This document shows, piece after piece, positions 1 through 7,953 of a stretch of DNA of 64,000 bases. Numbering within the stretch: the first letter of the stretch is position 1; every line of letters starts with the position of its first letter. Both the position numbers and the translations under genes were made by a program. The stretch is from Clostridium estertheticum subsp. estertheticum (GTDB lineage Bacteria; Bacillota; Clostridia; Clostridiales; Clostridiaceae), in NCBI RefSeq assembly GCF_001877035.1, contig NZ_CP015756.1, positions 1,293,001 through 1,357,000 of the forward strand, given 5' to 3'. The notes below the pieces were generated by a model. It saw only the letters and a program-made list of their open reading frames with translations. It ran no database searches and was not told the origin of the DNA.

Positions 1-2
1 AT

Positions 3-383
3 TTATTAAAATATAATGGTGAAGCAAGAAATTATATAGTAGTACAGACCCCAGTTTATACTGCTAATAGATATCACAGCCTAGTTAGGTACGTTTTTGA
101 AAATAGGTTTAACAACAATGAAGATATATTACCAGAATTTGCAAGAAGTTTAATAATATTTTTAAATGATAAAAAAGATGTTTTAGATATTATTAATAAT
201 AAGGTATCTAGAAGAATGTATAGATTAGGTTGTTTATATAACTCAATAAGATGGGATGATTATAATGATGATTTTAAGCCAACTTATAATATGTGGAATA
301 AGGAGGCTGGTACTATTGCTATAACAAATGATGATTTCGATAAGTGGGCAAAAACAAAGCCGTATGACTTGGATGTTTGGTAA
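3..383 (+). CDS. 3' end of an unidentified gene
   Basis: An open frame runs from the left window edge to a TAA at 381-383, giving about 126 residues with no start inside the window, so this is the C-terminal part of a longer protein. The residues are polar and rich in Asn, Asp and Tyr, and end in a Lys/Asp-rich tail finishing DLDVW. There is no signal peptide, membrane segment or motif that I recognise. The codon use matches the neighbouring AT-rich genes. It belongs to the accessory island that fills the first 17 kb. The function is unknown. Confidence 0.6.
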   Translation, partial: LLKYNGEARNYIVVQTPVYTANRYHSLVRYVFENRFNNNEDILPEFARSLIIFLNDKKDVLDIINNKVSRRMYRLGCLYNSIRWDDYNDDFKPTYNMWNKEAGTIAITNDDFDKWAKTKPYDLDVW

Positions 384-757
384 AAATGTAATTAAAATAT
401 ATAACCTCACTTACAAGTGGTACGGAGAACCTTATCCAATCCTAGTATTATTGAGAATAAAAGAAATAATAAGTAGCAATGTGGCGCCGATATGACGACA
501 AAATAATCGTCACTAAGCCACACCAATAATAATTAGATGAGGATTTGAACTCGAGAGGGTGCAAAGCGTTAAGAAAATGCGAGGTTATCACATTTTTAGC
601 TATGAGTAGACACGGAAAGGGTGGAAACGTGACATTTCAGTTACTTTATGTTTAAATTTCTTATGAACTTACCTCTTTTCTAAAATAAAATATAACAGCT
701 CCTTGCAAACCATTGTTTACATGAAGCTGTTAATATTAAATATTTATTTATGAGTGT
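384..757. other. Gene-free stretch with a hairpin and a tRNA-like motif
   Basis: No gene is supported here. A two-part hairpin is visible: GTGGC (481-485) pairs with GCCAC (517-521), and inside it TGACGA (493-498) pairs with TCGTCA (507-512). At 541-567 there is a short sequence containing TTTGAACTCGAGAGGGTGCA that resembles 17553-17580 and looks like an inverted tRNA T-arm remnant. The right end (from 682) is the start of a duplicated segment. Confidence 0.5.
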
Positions 758-971
758 TTATAATAAACTTTTTCTAATCTCAAATAAATAGTTTTTTCTT
801 ATAATAAGAAAATATATAATTTGAACAATCAACATAATTCCTATGATCTGTAATGTGGGTACAGTTATCTCAATTCCAAAAGCACATTTTAATGAACTAA
901 TAGCAAAGAAAAAATGTACAACAGCAATTATATATGGGAGTAAAAATAATACCCCTGTTCCAGTATTTAAC
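682..971 (-). repeat. Copy A of a ~290-bp duplication of the bceB 3' end
   Basis: This segment is nearly identical to 19582-19871, with an offset of exactly 18,900 bp and only about ten visible mismatches. It covers the last roughly 66 codons of the BceB-type permease plus its downstream region, including a weak hairpin AACAGCT...AGCTGTT at about 694-731. Similarity stops abruptly near 971, inside the coding frame, so this copy is a truncated duplicate fused to unrelated upstream sequence. Confidence 0.9.
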
Positions 972-1426
972 ATAGACGCCATTGTAATACCCTTAATGGC
1001 TCCTTCAAAGCCAAAACCTCCACCAACAAATTTATTTCTGTAAGCTTTTCTTAGTGATCTAAATTCATTACTTTCTTTTGAGTTTGAATTAATTTGACTG
1101 TATTCATAATATACTTTATCAAAGGCGGTATTCCATGGTATTAGTATATTATCAATGTTTTTGCTTAGAAATGTTTGTTCATCTATCGTATAGATTTTTT
1201 TATTAGATAGAAGTTGCATGGAATGTTCTAATGGATATGCTAATAATTTGTATATCAAAGATTCACCCTCAGTTAGAAATTTATCGAGAGAATTAAAATG
1301 TATATATTCTTCCTCAAATAAATCAGAAACTTCCAATGCTATTTTAGAAAATTGAATATACAGCTTGTTATATTTTTCAAAATCATCACCAATTGTTAAA
1401 TTTGTATCGTAAACTTTGTACCTGAT
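758..1426 (-). pseudogene. Chimeric gene: unknown N-terminus fused to BceB C-terminus
   Basis: The frame reads from about 1426 to a stop at 758. The first part (about 155 residues) is an unrelated soluble sequence ending in a Gly-rich stretch (GGGFGFEGAIKGI). The final 66 residues are almost identical to the C-terminus of the BceB permease at 19658-21523, including its last membrane segments. A good Shine-Dalgarno (AAGGAG, about 1432-1437) lies before an ATC codon at 1424-1426; the first ATG is at 1336. The join falls at the edge of the 290-bp duplication, so I infer that recombination replaced the original gene end. It may be transcribed, but a working product is doubtful. Confidence 0.65.
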
Positions 1427-2162
1427 TTTATCTCCTTTTTATAAATTTTTATTAATGCTCAGCGATTAAATATATTTATGTATCTTGATATGTTCCTCAC
1501 GGGTAATTACATATCCATTAGGTATCATTAGTATAATATACGCTTATAAATATATACAAATCCACTGGCCTATAAGTATAGGGCACATTATACTTGAATA
1601 TTTTAGGTATGCATATTTATTTTAAGATTCTATACTTGTAGAATTATGATTACCCTCAGTGTATCCTGGCGTTATTATTTTTTTAACTCATAACTATGCT
1701 TTAATGGAATCAACAAGATATATCAATAAAATAACTTTTATTACATAAAAAAGAACTATACATATAATTTGGTACAAGCTGATTATATATAAAGTTACAA
1801 ACATAATCAATACTATGAGTAAAATAGTATTAATATTCAATTGAAAGCATCACAGTAGAGCAGCCTCCAAAATTAAGAATATATATTATTAGTTATTCGA
1901 TATTTTGAAGTTATTATAAAATAATCTTTAAATTCTGGTTGATCTTGAAGTAGCACAAAAAAATCAGGTGAAGGGAATATTATTAAATTTACAAAAGTAT
2001 GCAAATATAAAGGTAAAATTAAACAATTAGTAGCATATCCTCTAGGTTGTATCATTGTTGTTATGAGACGATAAAAATCTAGTTAATATTAATCTTTCAA
2101 CATGATAAAAACTGATTATTATAGCATATAATTATTGTAATACAAAAAAATACAGTAACTAA
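1427..2162. other. Gene-free AT-rich stretch
   Basis: About 730 bp without a supportable gene. A 60-codon minus-strand frame at 1873-2055 has no ribosome site and is not convincing. I see no clear tRNA, repeat or terminator. Confidence 0.4.
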
Positions 2163-2360
2163 TTAAGTTACTGTATTGATTAGGCCACTCTTTTCAAGTA
2201 TATACTTTTCTACAGCCATTTTAGGTATTTTCCATTTTCGTCCTTCTCTAAAAGATTTAAGCTCACCACTATTTAATAGATCATATACTGTATTTTTACC
2301 AATTCCCAATATCTCGCAAAGCTCTTCAACATTTAACAGATCGTTGTAGTCGTTAAACAT
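2163..2360 (-). CDS. Small excisionase-type helix-turn-helix DNA-binding protein
   Basis: This 65-residue protein consists of one MerR/excisionase-like helix-turn-helix (HTH_17 type). The pattern is LLNVEELCEILGIGKNTVYD, then LLNSGELKSFREGRKWKIPK and a short helix. Such proteins bind DNA as excisionases of mobile elements or as small regulators. The start at 2360 is preferred because AAGGAGG lies nine bases upstream; an ATG two codons earlier is too close to it. It sits about 190 bp downstream of the Ala/Thr/Val-rich gene with its own ribosome site. A role in excision or regulation of this island is an inference. Its DNA-binding module resembles the N-terminus of the regulator at 50288. Confidence 0.8.
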   Translation of the reverse strand: MFNDYNDLLNVEELCEILGIGKNTVYDLLNSGELKSFREGRKWKIPKMAVEKYILEKSGLINTVT

Positions 2361-2553
2361 AGTCATTAACCTCCTTAATAAATTATCTATACATTTATGT
2401 TAATTACCTATATGTAGAACTCTTACTTATTAAAGATAAATAAATTAAATAATACAGACATAAAAGAATAATATATAAGTTACGACAAATTAAGGTAAAA
2501 AATAAAGGACACCATTTATACTGATGTCCTTATTTTACTTAGTTCGTCAATTT

Positions 2554-2880
2554 TTATGAATCGCTGAAACAAGATCTTCTTATTTCATTTGCGGCGGTTA
2601 GTACAACTGTATTACCTGTAATAGTAGCTGATGATGTTGTTATTAATCCTACTGTTTCAGCAGCTACTACTGATGTACCTATGCTTGTAGCAGTAATAGC
2701 AGCTGCCATACCTACTGTTGTTGCTGCAGTTGTAACTCCTACTGCAATAGCTGAACCTACTATTGGAATTGCAGTGACTGCTGTAGTTGTAGCAGCTGCG
2801 GCAACTACTAAGGCAGCAGCTGTACTAGTAACTACTGTGGTTGCAAAAGGTATTGCAGCTAATATTAATGGAAATGGCAT
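2554..2880 (-). CDS. Ala/Thr/Val-rich hydrophobic small protein
   Basis: A 108-residue protein made almost entirely of Ala, Thr, Val, Ile and Gly, beginning MPFPLILAAIPF and ending in a polar tail IRRSCFSDS with its only cysteine. The start at 2880 follows GAAAGGAG at a good distance. It lies 24 bp downstream of the YkgJ-type gene, so the two are probably co-transcribed. There are no charged residues for most of its length, so it is likely membrane-embedded or a self-associating peptide. The Thr/Ser-rich body and short charged tail could suit a peptide precursor, but no modifying enzyme of a known peptide natural product class is adjacent. I do not recognise the family. Confidence 0.6.
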   Translation of the reverse strand: MPFPLILAAIPFATTVVTSTAAALVVAAAATTTAVTAIPIVGSAIAVGVTTAATTVGMAAAITATSIGTSVVAAETVGLITTSSATITGNTVVLTAANEIRRSCFSDS

Positions 2881-2904
2881 TTTTATCAACTCCTTTCAAT
2901 AAAT

Positions 2905-3216
2905 TTACTTAGTATGTAATATTACATGTTGCTCAATAGGTATTCCATGTTTAGTTTGAATTAGTTTACATATTTTTAAATTTTTCCAATAAAACGTGTC
3001 TTTATCCATATAGGTGAAAAGGTTTTTATACATTTTATCAACTTGGCATATTTCTGGCCTGGTGTCATATATAGAACAAAGATTATTTATCAAAAAAGTA
3101 CATATTCCATAGCCATTATCAAATGCAGTTAACTGAGGTATATTACCAATTTGTCTGCAACATAAACTACATACAGTACATGGAAACTTATTTTCAGCGG
3201 TATTATCTTCTTTCAT
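2905..3216 (-). CDS. YkgJ-family cysteine cluster protein
   Basis: A 103-residue soluble protein with the cysteine spacing of the YkgJ/CxxCxxCC family (zinc or iron chelating). CTVCSLCC lies near residues 14-21, then come GICTF, NNLCSIYDTRPEICQ and a last Cys near residue 84. These cysteines are thought to bind a metal ion, and the family's exact reaction is mostly unknown. The start at 3216 follows AAGGGG. It sits in a compact minus-strand run: JAB protein, a small open frame, this gene, then the Ala/Thr/Val-rich protein 24 bp downstream. The pairing suggests the two final genes work together, which is inference. Confidence 0.8.
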   Translation of the reverse strand: MKEDNTAENKFPCTVCSLCCRQIGNIPQLTAFDNGYGICTFLINNLCSIYDTRPEICQVDKMYKNLFTYMDKDTFYWKNLKICKLIQTKHGIPIEQHVILHTK

Positions 3217-3231
3217 TTGAGCCCCTTACAT

Positions 3232-3420
3232 CTATTTTAGATAGTTTATTATGTTATCTTCCAAAGTTCTGTCTGCGTGCAGATCTCTAATCATTTCATT
3301 ACATAATAAGCTTAGTGGATTAATTTTAGATTGTTCTAAATAAGTAATGAAACGATTATAAAAGAGGTAGGCATATTTTTTTGATGTGATATCATAAATA
3401 AATCTAGTGTTAATCTGTTT
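3232..3420 (-). CDS. Possible small protein overlapping the end of the JAB gene region
   Basis: An open frame of about 60 codons ends with TAG at 3232-3234, 15 bp before the YkgJ-type start. It fills the space between the JAB gene and YkgJ. The residues look protein-like (FIYDITSKKYAYLFYNRF, then a helical stretch ending NIINYLK). The only ATG is late (near 3299), so a full-length product would need a non-ATG start close to the JAB stop codon. It could also be the remains of a longer gene. The function is unknown. Confidence 0.35.
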   Translation of the reverse strand, partial: KQINTRFIYDITSKKYAYLFYNRFITYLEQSKINPLSLLCNEMIRDLHADRTLEDNIINYLK

Positions 3421-3421
3421 T

Positions 3422-3958
3422 TTATAAAATCCCTTTTTCTTTAAGACTTATGAAGATACCATCTCCTACAATGATATGGTCTACTAGTTCGATTCCTAAT
3501 AATTTGCCGCATTCTTTAAGCCTATGAGTAATCGAAATATCTTCATTGGAAGGATTTGGACATCCTGAGGGGTGGTTATGATAAAGGAGTATACTAGCTG
3601 CGTTACTTAAAATAGCGGTTTTAAAGACTTCACGAGGGCTTACTAAAGATGTGTTTAAGGTTCCTATACTACATAGGTTGATAGTTATGGGTACGTTCTT
3701 TGTATCTAAGGAGCATACAAATAGCTCTTCTCTATCAGCAAAATCAAAAAAATCTTTAATAAGATTATAAGCATCTGTAGGGGAATTAACCTTTCTATTT
3801 TTATATAAAACACTCGACTCTTTTATCATTTTTATAGTAACTACATTAACTCGTTTTGCAGGAATTAATTTTTTAGTCTCTATAGTATCCTTATCATCAA
3901 ATTCCATAACGGTTTGATTTTGATTAATTTCGCGTACACAGTAAATACATTTTGGCAT
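3422..3958 (-). CDS. RadC-like JAB-domain protein
   Basis: A 178-residue protein with an N-terminal CxxC (residues 4-7) and a C-terminal JAB/MPN domain. The metal-binding signature HNHPSGCPNPSNED is present around residues 127-140, preceded by the family pattern SLVSPREVFKTAILSNAAS. RadC-like JAB proteins are metal-dependent hydrolase folds often carried on plasmids, phages and integrative elements, and their true activity is unsettled. The helix-hairpin-helix region of full RadC is missing, which is the usual form on mobile elements. The start follows AGGAGG seven bases before ATG. It heads the small minus-strand gene run towards 2554. Confidence 0.88.
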   Translation of the reverse strand: MPKCIYCVREINQNQTVMEFDDKDTIETKKLIPAKRVNVVTIKMIKESSVLYKNRKVNSPTDAYNLIKDFFDFADREELFVCSLDTKNVPITINLCSIGTLNTSLVSPREVFKTAILSNAASILLYHNHPSGCPNPSNEDISITHRLKECGKLLGIELVDHIIVGDGIFISLKEKGIL

Positions 3959-4758
3959 AAAAAAACCTCCTATATTTTATTTAGAATAAATAAGAGAAAA
4001 TTGATTATTTTATTAATTGATTTCTCTTCATTCACTTATATAATATGTAGTTGATTATTTAAATAATAGCAAAAGTGGTTAAGATAAGTAAACTTTGAGG
4101 AGATATTGGATAAAAATTAAGACGTTGACACTAAAGAAAAATTAAACAGTTATATTTATTATGTATAAGTAGTATATTATTCATAAATAGCTGAAGAAAT
4201 TTAACGGTGCTTTATTAGAGTAAGGCTAATAGCACTGTAATTTCAGTAGGTGTAAGATATTAATGAAAATAGGAATACATAAGTTTTTGGATAAATTAAA
4301 ATAAAATGAACACCACTATGGATTTTGAATTGTAGGGGTGTGCACTCTTTATCAGAAAATATGAAGCAGTATAAGGGCTTTAATTGAGAGTGAACTGCTT
4401 TTGTTGGTTTAATATTTTTGTATTTGAATTAAAAAAGCTTCTATAATATCCTTTGCTGAGAGGGATGATCTTTGGGCGAGTTGCAAGAAAATATAATGAT
4501 TTATTATATGAGGACAGGATTAAAACTGCCTTGTCTTTTTTTATGCCCGTAAAGGGGAAATGCTTCAAGGCACAGAAATTTTATGGAATGAATATTTAGA
4601 CTACTATTATTTGATGTGTAAGAAGTAGAGCATGGGAGAAAAATCATTTTATAAAGGAATGCAGAATGAACCAAAAGCCTATGAAGCAATTCATAGACTA
4701 ATTGTTATCATACTATCTAATTTCATCTTATTATTAAAGTGTATTGTTGAATAACCTT
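3959..4758. other. Decayed stretch without a supportable gene
   Basis: About 800 bp. Short coding-like pieces exist on the plus strand, for example about 4466-4597, which reads as 40-odd residues including EDRIKTALSFFMPVKGKCFK. None has a ribosome site or full length. I treat it as debris of lost genes typical of this island. Confidence 0.4.
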
Positions 4759-5148
4759 TTAATTGCTACTAATTTTTTTACCTGTGTACGGAAACACCAA
4801 AACTTCTTTTGTTTTATATTTCTCAGGTTTTTCATCAAACCACCAAAACTTATAAGACATGCTCCATTGAGCACCTGCCCTTTTTAAATCTTCTTTAATT
4901 TCATAAGTATTTCTTTTTGTTACAATAAAAAGAGTTGGTGGTTCTATTTCAAGAATTTCTTTATTTTCAACTCTTTCAAGAAACTTATCCTCTGGAATTC
5001 TTTCTCTCATACACATTCCTGGTTGGTCAGTATATTTATTACCTGTCAACCATACATTGTACTTTTCATCTTCCAAGCTTTCAACATAATATAAATTATA
5101 AAATATATTATCCTCTTCACCTTTAATAAAAAAATATTTACCAATCAT
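4759..5148 (-). CDS. Hypothetical protein, possibly plasmid/phage-type
   Basis: A 129-residue soluble protein of unknown function. The start MIGKYFF at 5148 is chosen because AAGGAGG lies nine bases before it; a longer frame beginning at 5169 runs through that ribosome site. The C-terminal third contains YEIKEDLKRAGAQWSMSYKF followed by WWFDE, a pattern reminiscent of small domains in phage and plasmid proteins that place a 'Gly-Ala-x-Trp' turn before aromatic residues. I cannot name the family with confidence. Its neighbours are decayed phage-like remnants. Confidence 0.6.
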   Translation of the reverse strand: MIGKYFFIKGEEDNIFYNLYYVESLEDEKYNVWLTGNKYTDQPGMCMRERIPEDKFLERVENKEILEIEPPTLFIVTKRNTYEIKEDLKRAGAQWSMSYKFWWFDEKPEKYKTKEVLVFPYTGKKISSN

Positions 5149-5281
5149 AAACAAATCCCTCCTTAGCATACTATCGAAGGATTTGTTATTAAGTTTAGTA
5201 TTTTTAGTAAATACTTATATTCTTATTTCTATTCATTATGTCTCCATAATTAAGTAATGCCCTGCTAATTTTGAAAGGAAA

Positions 5282-5425
5282 AGTGGTTTTCAGGATATTA
5301 TTTCTTTATTTGATGATCACAATGCATTGAATTCTTACCTTGTTAACGAGATATCAGACCATAGAAATGCATACTTGGTTATTGAAAATGAAAAGATTGA
5401 GGAAGAAGGCCTTCAAAGAAAATAG
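5282..5425 (+). pseudogene. Fragment of an SPP1-type phage portal protein
   Basis: An open stretch of 47 codons lacking a start reads SGFQDIISLFDDHNALNS followed by YLVNEISDHRNAYLVIEN. This matches the pattern of SPP1-family portal proteins, where the subunit has an Asn-Glu-Ile-Asp/Ser-His/Phe-Arg-Asn-Ala-Tyr segment. It stops at TAG 5423-5425 and no other portal sequence follows. I infer a small prophage remnant. Confidence 0.5.
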
Positions 5426-5936
5426 TATGGCAATGTAAAACTTATATACAGTAAGGTAAGGATGTTTGTACTGCAAAATATGTTAACGAAAAGGTATTAG
5501 AAAAAGCTTTTATAAATGTATTTAGACTTAAAGTTAATAATGAAGGATTTATTTAAACGCTAAGTAAAAATATAGAAGAGGTATTATCTCAAAGAGCCGA
5601 GAATACTGATTTAATTATAATTGAAAATGAGATTGAAGCTTCCAAGGAAGAATTAAAGGGCAAATGGATTAAGGAGTTTATAATGAAGAATAGGTAAGGC
5701 TTTCAGGTGAACTTGAAGAGTTAAGGCATGAGAAGGTTAAGTCCGAAAAAGGTAATTTGAGTATTGAGCAATATAAGCAGAGAGTAGTTGAAATTATAAA
5801 AGTTACAAATGAGCAGGAAGGATCACTTTCAGAATTTGATGATAATATATTTAATGCGTTGGTTGAGAAGATTAAAATTCTTCAACCAACGTATTTTGTT
5901 TTTGTGTTGAAGAATGGGCTGAGGGTAGATGCTTAA
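5426..5936 (+). pseudogene. Degenerate large serine recombinase (C-terminal half)
   Basis: Pieces of a large serine recombinase can be read in several frames. They include a YGNVKL...GKDVCTAKYVNEKVLEKAF segment (zinc ribbon region, partly lost), then a coiled-coil-like Glu/Lys-rich part, then FDDNIFNALVEKIKILQPTY and FVFVLKNGLRV before a TAA at 5934-5936. This last block is the typical recombinase end. Frame changes and stops interrupt it and the catalytic N-terminal domain is missing. The enzyme would once have integrated or excised a mobile element. It cannot be active now. Confidence 0.75.
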
Positions 5937-6321
5937 CTAAAATAAAAGAATTATGAAATGTGAAAAAATTGAACAGTTTTTTTAAGAATGTGGTTCCTTC
6001 AATAGATACAATTATATAAAGGGTGTGTGTGATGTTACAGGAGAAGTTTTTCTAACACAAGAATATAATCATATTGCATTGAATATTTTCAAGTCATAAG
6101 AATTATTATTATTTACATTTAATGTGGCTATATATGAGAATGAAAATTAATTAAACAATGCAATTTTTGTTAAAAATTTAGTTAAATGTAATATAATTTG
6201 GTATATATATAGAAATTTAGAATATTATAAAATATAATGTAATTATAATGATTTATAAATATATTAAGAATGCCAAATCATATATTTTTGTTATTAAATA
6301 GTTTTAAGATGGAGGAAACAA
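5937..6321. promoter_or_regulatory. Upstream region and likely promoter of the MBL/ATPase operon
   Basis: This is a 385-bp gene-free, extremely AT-rich region. A plausible promoter is TTGTTA (6167-6172), a 16-bp spacer and TAATAT (6189-6194), about 120 bp before the ATG at 6322. GGAGG at about 6311 is the ribosome site. No operator-like repeat stands out. Confidence 0.4.
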
Positions 6322-7878
6322 ATGATTTTTTTATATAAATATCGGTTAAAGCGTAAGGATGATTTTGTGATAGTAAAACTAAATTCTTTATTTCATGATG
6401 AAAATATTAAAAAAGCTTTGGAAGAGACTTTTGATGAGAATTTAATAAGTGCTACTGTTTATAAAAATTATTATGAGTTTAGGCTAAATAAAAAAGCAAA
6501 ACAAGGTGAGTTACGAGCAATGGGAAGGAGAATTGCCAAATTAGATAGTTATTTAAATAGTATCAAACAAAAATATGAAGGTAGTAATCAGTTATTTAAA
6601 AGAATACATACCAGTAGAAGTAAATACTATGCTTTATTAGAAAGTGTAACTCAAATTGATAAAGAAAATTATCGCTTAATTTTTGATGCTACATTCGATA
6701 TAGGTTTTTTGAATAATGATAATGATAATTATGATGGTGAAGAAAAGATTAATATTTTAAGGAATTTAGAAGGATTTACTTTGGAATTGATTTTACCTAA
6801 ATTTAAAGCTGAAAACATTTTAACAAAATATGAAGGTAACATAGATTTTCAATTATATAATTGGTATATCTTAGATGCAAATTATGAAAATAAAGAGCAA
6901 CTTACTTATGGAGCTAACATTTATTTCAGTCGAAGTTTAGGTGAAATGGAAGAAGAAAATATTGAAGAGATAAAAAAAGTTGAGGATGAAAAATTTTTAA
7001 CAAAAATAGATAATTATTTTGATTTAAAAAGTTTAGATTTCAAGGTCGTTGAGGGTGAAATCTTTAATGGTTCAAAGCTTAGCCCATTAAATATAGAATC
7101 TGTTTCAATATTCAATGTAGGGCAAGGTAGCTGTGCAGCTATATGTGATTCCGAAGCTAGACCAATACTATATTTTGATTTTGGAGAAGCATATGGGCAA
7201 GATAAGCAGTATTGTCCCATAAATCAGAGATTTTGCTTATGCAATAATCCCTATGTAATACTTTCACATTGGGATAAAGATCATTGGTTTGGAGCATTAA
7301 GATTTAATAAAATAATAGACAACAAGTGGATAGTTCCTTATCAGAAAATAGGAGTAGAAGCATATAAGCTTGCAGATAGTATTTCAGCAAAGGGTAATTT
7401 ATTTTTATGGGAAGATACAAAAAAAGAATTGAAAACATCATTTGGCTACATTTTTAAATGTAAAGGAAAGGCAAATCATAGGCATAATAATGGATTGGGA
7501 ATATTTGTAGAGATAAAGAAAGAAGATAATATGGTGAAAAAATATTTATTGCCTGGTGATAATCGATATAGATATATTGATAGTAAGTTTTTGCACGATT
7601 TAGATGGTTTAGTAGCTTCTCATCACGGAGGTATCTATTTTGATAAGAAATCAGATATTTCTACAATAATACCTAAAAATACAAAAAACGGGAAAATAGT
7701 ATATTCTGCAGGCGATAATAGTTCTCATGGACATCCATCACGAGATAATGATTATTTAGGAAGAGGTTGGATTGAAAGATTAGATACAAAAAACGGACAT
7801 TGTGTATTAGGTTTGGATGCTATAAAGTTACCTAATTGTAAAGGTATGAATTGTGATTTGGAAATTAAACAAATCTAG
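6322..7878 (+). CDS. ComEC-type metallo-beta-lactamase-fold protein of a putative defence pair
   Basis: A 518-residue protein. Residues 1 to about 255 form a domain I do not recognise. From about residue 258 a metallo-beta-lactamase fold follows: SVSIFNVGQGSC, then YFDFGE, then LSHWDKDHWFGA (about 314-325), SHHGG (about 433) and SHGHPS near 468. The H-x-D-x-D-H arrangement is that of ComEC/Rec2-type enzymes (phosphodiesterase or nuclease-like), not of antibiotic lactamases. No signal peptide or membrane segment is seen, so it acts in the cytoplasm. The HSP90-like ATPase gene follows after 75 bp in the same direction, so the two are probably one operon. The target is unknown; a role in defence is inference from this partner and from the island setting. 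Confidence 0.75.
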   Translation: MIFLYKYRLKRKDDFVIVKLNSLFHDENIKKALEETFDENLISATVYKNYYEFRLNKKAKQGELRAMGRRIAKLDSYLNSIKQKYEGSNQLFKRIHTSRSKYYALLESVTQIDKENYRLIFDATFDIGFLNNDNDNYDGEEKINILRNLEGFTLELILPKFKAENILTKYEGNIDFQLYNWYILDANYENKEQLTYGANIYFSRSLGEMEEENIEEIKKVEDEKFLTKIDNYFDLKSLDFKVVEGEIFNGSKLSPLNIESVSIFNVGQGSCAAICDSEARPILYFDFGEAYGQDKQYCPINQRFCLCNNPYVILSHWDKDHWFGALRFNKIIDNKWIVPYQKIGVEAYKLADSISAKGNLFLWEDTKKELKTSFGYIFKCKGKANHRHNNGLGIFVEIKKEDNMVKKYLLPGDNRYRYIDSKFLHDLDGLVASHHGGIYFDKKSDISTIIPKNTKNGKIVYSAGDNSSHGHPSRDNDYLGRGWIERLDTKNGHCVLGLDAIKLPNCKGMNCDLEIKQI

Positions 7879-7953
7879 AAAGGTTTATATTGTGTGTTTA
7901 TAAAAATATAATATGGTTGAGCAAATCTAAAAATTTTGTGCTGGAGGCTAAAA

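Noticed and set aside
1873-2055. 60-codon minus-strand gene
   Set aside because: No ribosome site, odd composition and no recognisable pattern.
2681-2902. Plus-strand frame opposite the Ala/Thr/Val-rich gene
   Set aside because: The repetitive GCN/ACN codons make both strands open; only the minus strand has a ribosome site and operon context.
4380-4689. Two short minus-strand frames
   Set aside because: They overlap each other, lack ribosome sites and lie in a decayed stretch.
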